A DNA stretch of 36,357 bases, from positions 1-36,357 of the forward strand of contig VGMY01000020.1 in assembly GCA_016866255.1 (NCBI GenBank), read 5' to 3'. The notes below the pieces were generated by a model, which was given only the letters and a program-made list of their open reading frames with translations, did not search any database and had not been told where the DNA came from. Source of the DNA: Bacteroidota bacterium. Its GTDB lineage: Bacteria; Bacteroidota; Bacteroidia; Flavobacteriales_D; Crocinitomicaceae. The position numbers and the translations under genes were made by a program. Below, in pieces: positions 35,466 to 36,357 of this stretch (position 1 is its first letter; every line of letters begins with the position of its first letter).

Positions 35466-36137
35466 TTAAAAACTCTTGTCCTTGATGCATCGTACAGAAA
35501 ACCCGAATTCCTCGTAATAAGTGGTAACTTTTATTCCGTAATTGGGTAGATAATACAAACAACAAGCTTCATAACAACAAGCTTCATCATAATCGGGGTA
35601 ATCGTTTGCGGTCCAAAACCAAGCCATTGCATTCAGGTAATAAAAAATGTCAACTGCAGCCTCTTGAAACCTTCCTCCTGCTAAGCAGAAGTTAAAATTA
35701 TTGAATGCCTCTTCATTGTATGATTGAGTATTTTGTTTCCATTCATAATGCTCATCCGTCGGTTCCCCAAAAAAATTGAAACCCATGAAGCGGAAAAGGG
35801 TGTCCCACTCCGAAAGTCTTGGCACATGAAAACCATCTGGAGCTAAACCTCGAGGGTCATTCACAGCGTGCCAATTATATATTTTGCCGAGAACTTTTCC
35901 GCTATCGGTTGCATTTTCATAATAGCACCATGCCGGAGTTTTGTTTTCACCTGCTTTCCTCCATTCTTCGTAATCACTCACTTCCGGAATGAGATCACCA
36001 TTTCTGAACCTTGAAACATTCAAATTCTTGGTCATCCATTCTTGTTCTCCAATGCGAACTGTTATAGGTTCTTGAGAAAAAGTTAATGCTGAAAGAAGGA
36101 ACATAATGCCGGAAGCACAACATGATAAAATCCGCAT
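35466..36137 (-). CDS. FISUMP-domain secreted protein
   Basis: A 223-residue secreted protein with a signal peptide at about 1-21 (ILSCCASGIMFLLSALTFS). The rest is one FISUMP domain (Fibrobacter succinogenes major paralogous domain). VRIGEQEWMTKNLNVSRFRNGD (27-48) is the hallmark start, followed by ENKTPAWCYYEN, GKIYNWHAVNDPRGLAPDGFHVPRLSEWDTL, and a C-terminal GFSVRCIKD that matches the family ending. The region about 165-200 is rich in cysteine and tyrosine (DYDEACCYEACCLYY), which is unusual and suggests disulfides. No T9SS sorting domain or lipobox is clear. FISUMP proteins are common in Bacteroidota, and their biochemical role is not established. No promoter box is seen directly upstream. 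Confidence 0.9.
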   Translation of the reverse strand: MRILSCCASGIMFLLSALTFSQEPITVRIGEQEWMTKNLNVSRFRNGDLIPEVSDYEEWRKAGENKTPAWCYYENATDSGKVLGKIYNWHAVNDPRGLAPDGFHVPRLSEWDTLFRFMGFNFFGEPTDEHYEWKQNTQSYNEEAFNNFNFCLAGGRFQEAAVDIFYYLNAMAWFWTANDYPDYDEACCYEACCLYYLPNYGIKVTTYYEEFGFSVRCIKDKSF

Positions 36138-36357
36138 ACCGTTTTTCAGCGAAAATGAAGTATATGAAAATCGTTACGTATTTAAACTCAATCCATCAAA
36201 TGTTCTCGCCAATGCTGTACTTCGGCAATCATGCTGTTGTTCTTCCTATTGAAGATCTAATTTTAGCTGCTATTTCTCCGCAAAAAAAACTTGTTCTTAG
36301 TTTGCTTTATTGCATTGCATTCTTCAAAAGAAATTATTTGAAAGCTTGGATTCATGC
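36138..36357. other. Right-edge stretch without a recognised gene
   Basis: 220 bases upstream of the FISUMP gene. Both strands carry only short frames (30 codons or fewer). A minus-strand frame of 22 codons ending at about 36190 (IAEVQHWREHLMD) could be the tail of a degraded gene but is too short to assign. I see no RNA gene, repeat or clear promoter here. Confidence 0.4.

Noticed and set aside
36190..36357. Possible transposase or gene remnant at the right edge
   Set aside because: The visible frames are at most 30 codons and match no family motif; there are no terminal inverted repeats.

Overview
This window looks like an ordinary chromosomal segment of a bacterium in the phylum Bacteroidota, most likely class Flavobacteriia or a close relative. 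The evidence is: a short (288-residue) primary sigma factor of the Bacteroidota type; many exact matches to the Bacteroidota -7 promoter element TAnnTTTG in very short intergenic gaps; a C-terminal type IX secretion (T9SS) sorting domain; a DUF3822-like gene beside rsmD; a BatA-type double-transmembrane protein next to a catalytically degenerate dihydroorotase; and a FISUMP-domain secreted protein. Coding density is very high. No gene-free stretch exceeds 300 bases, and I see no rRNA, tRNA, CRISPR array, insertion sequence or prophage.

Left part (1-18,681), nearly all on the minus strand. An operon reads leftwards from 2,944: DUF3822-like protein, rsmD (16S rRNA methylation), coaD (coenzyme A synthesis) and a secreted thioredoxin-fold protein cut by the window edge. 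A RecD-like helicase faces it on the plus strand, across only 26 bp. A second leftward series starts at gyrA. It contains gyrA and a TPR lipoprotein-like or periplasmic protein, then a promoter, a BatA-domain protein, a pseudo-dihydroorotase and a PmtA-like methyltransferase. Another promoter precedes an ABC-F ATPase and an M61 peptidase, and a third precedes a T9SS cargo protein and an unrecognised 757-residue secreted protein.

Middle part (18,682-26,875). clpC (AAA+ unfoldase) diverges from gyrA and ends at a strong bidirectional terminator. Beyond it, on the minus strand, lie an alpha-oxoamine synthase (serine palmitoyltransferase/Kbl-like), a long-form glyceraldehyde-3-phosphate dehydrogenase, the primary sigma factor rpoD with a hairpin terminator between it and the dehydrogenase, and an HtrA-type periplasmic protease.

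Right part (26,876-36,357). Six plus-strand genes overlap or nearly touch: dapF, a GNAT acetyltransferase, mltG, a glycosylasparaginase, a beta-mannosidase and a TonB-dependent receptor. The first genes serve peptidoglycan and lysine metabolism. The last three look like uptake and trimming of the core of N-linked glycans. folE (GTP cyclohydrolase I) follows with its own promoter, then a convergent FISUMP-domain secreted protein.

I did not find a clearly new defence, mobile or biosynthetic system. The best leads are the glycan-trimming half of the dapF operon, three genes whose promoter box ends exactly 4 nt before a well-constrained ATG (possible leaderless mRNAs), the hairpin between rpoD and the dehydrogenase, and the T9SS cargo/757-residue protein pair. 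Gene families were recognised by reading motifs; no database search was run.
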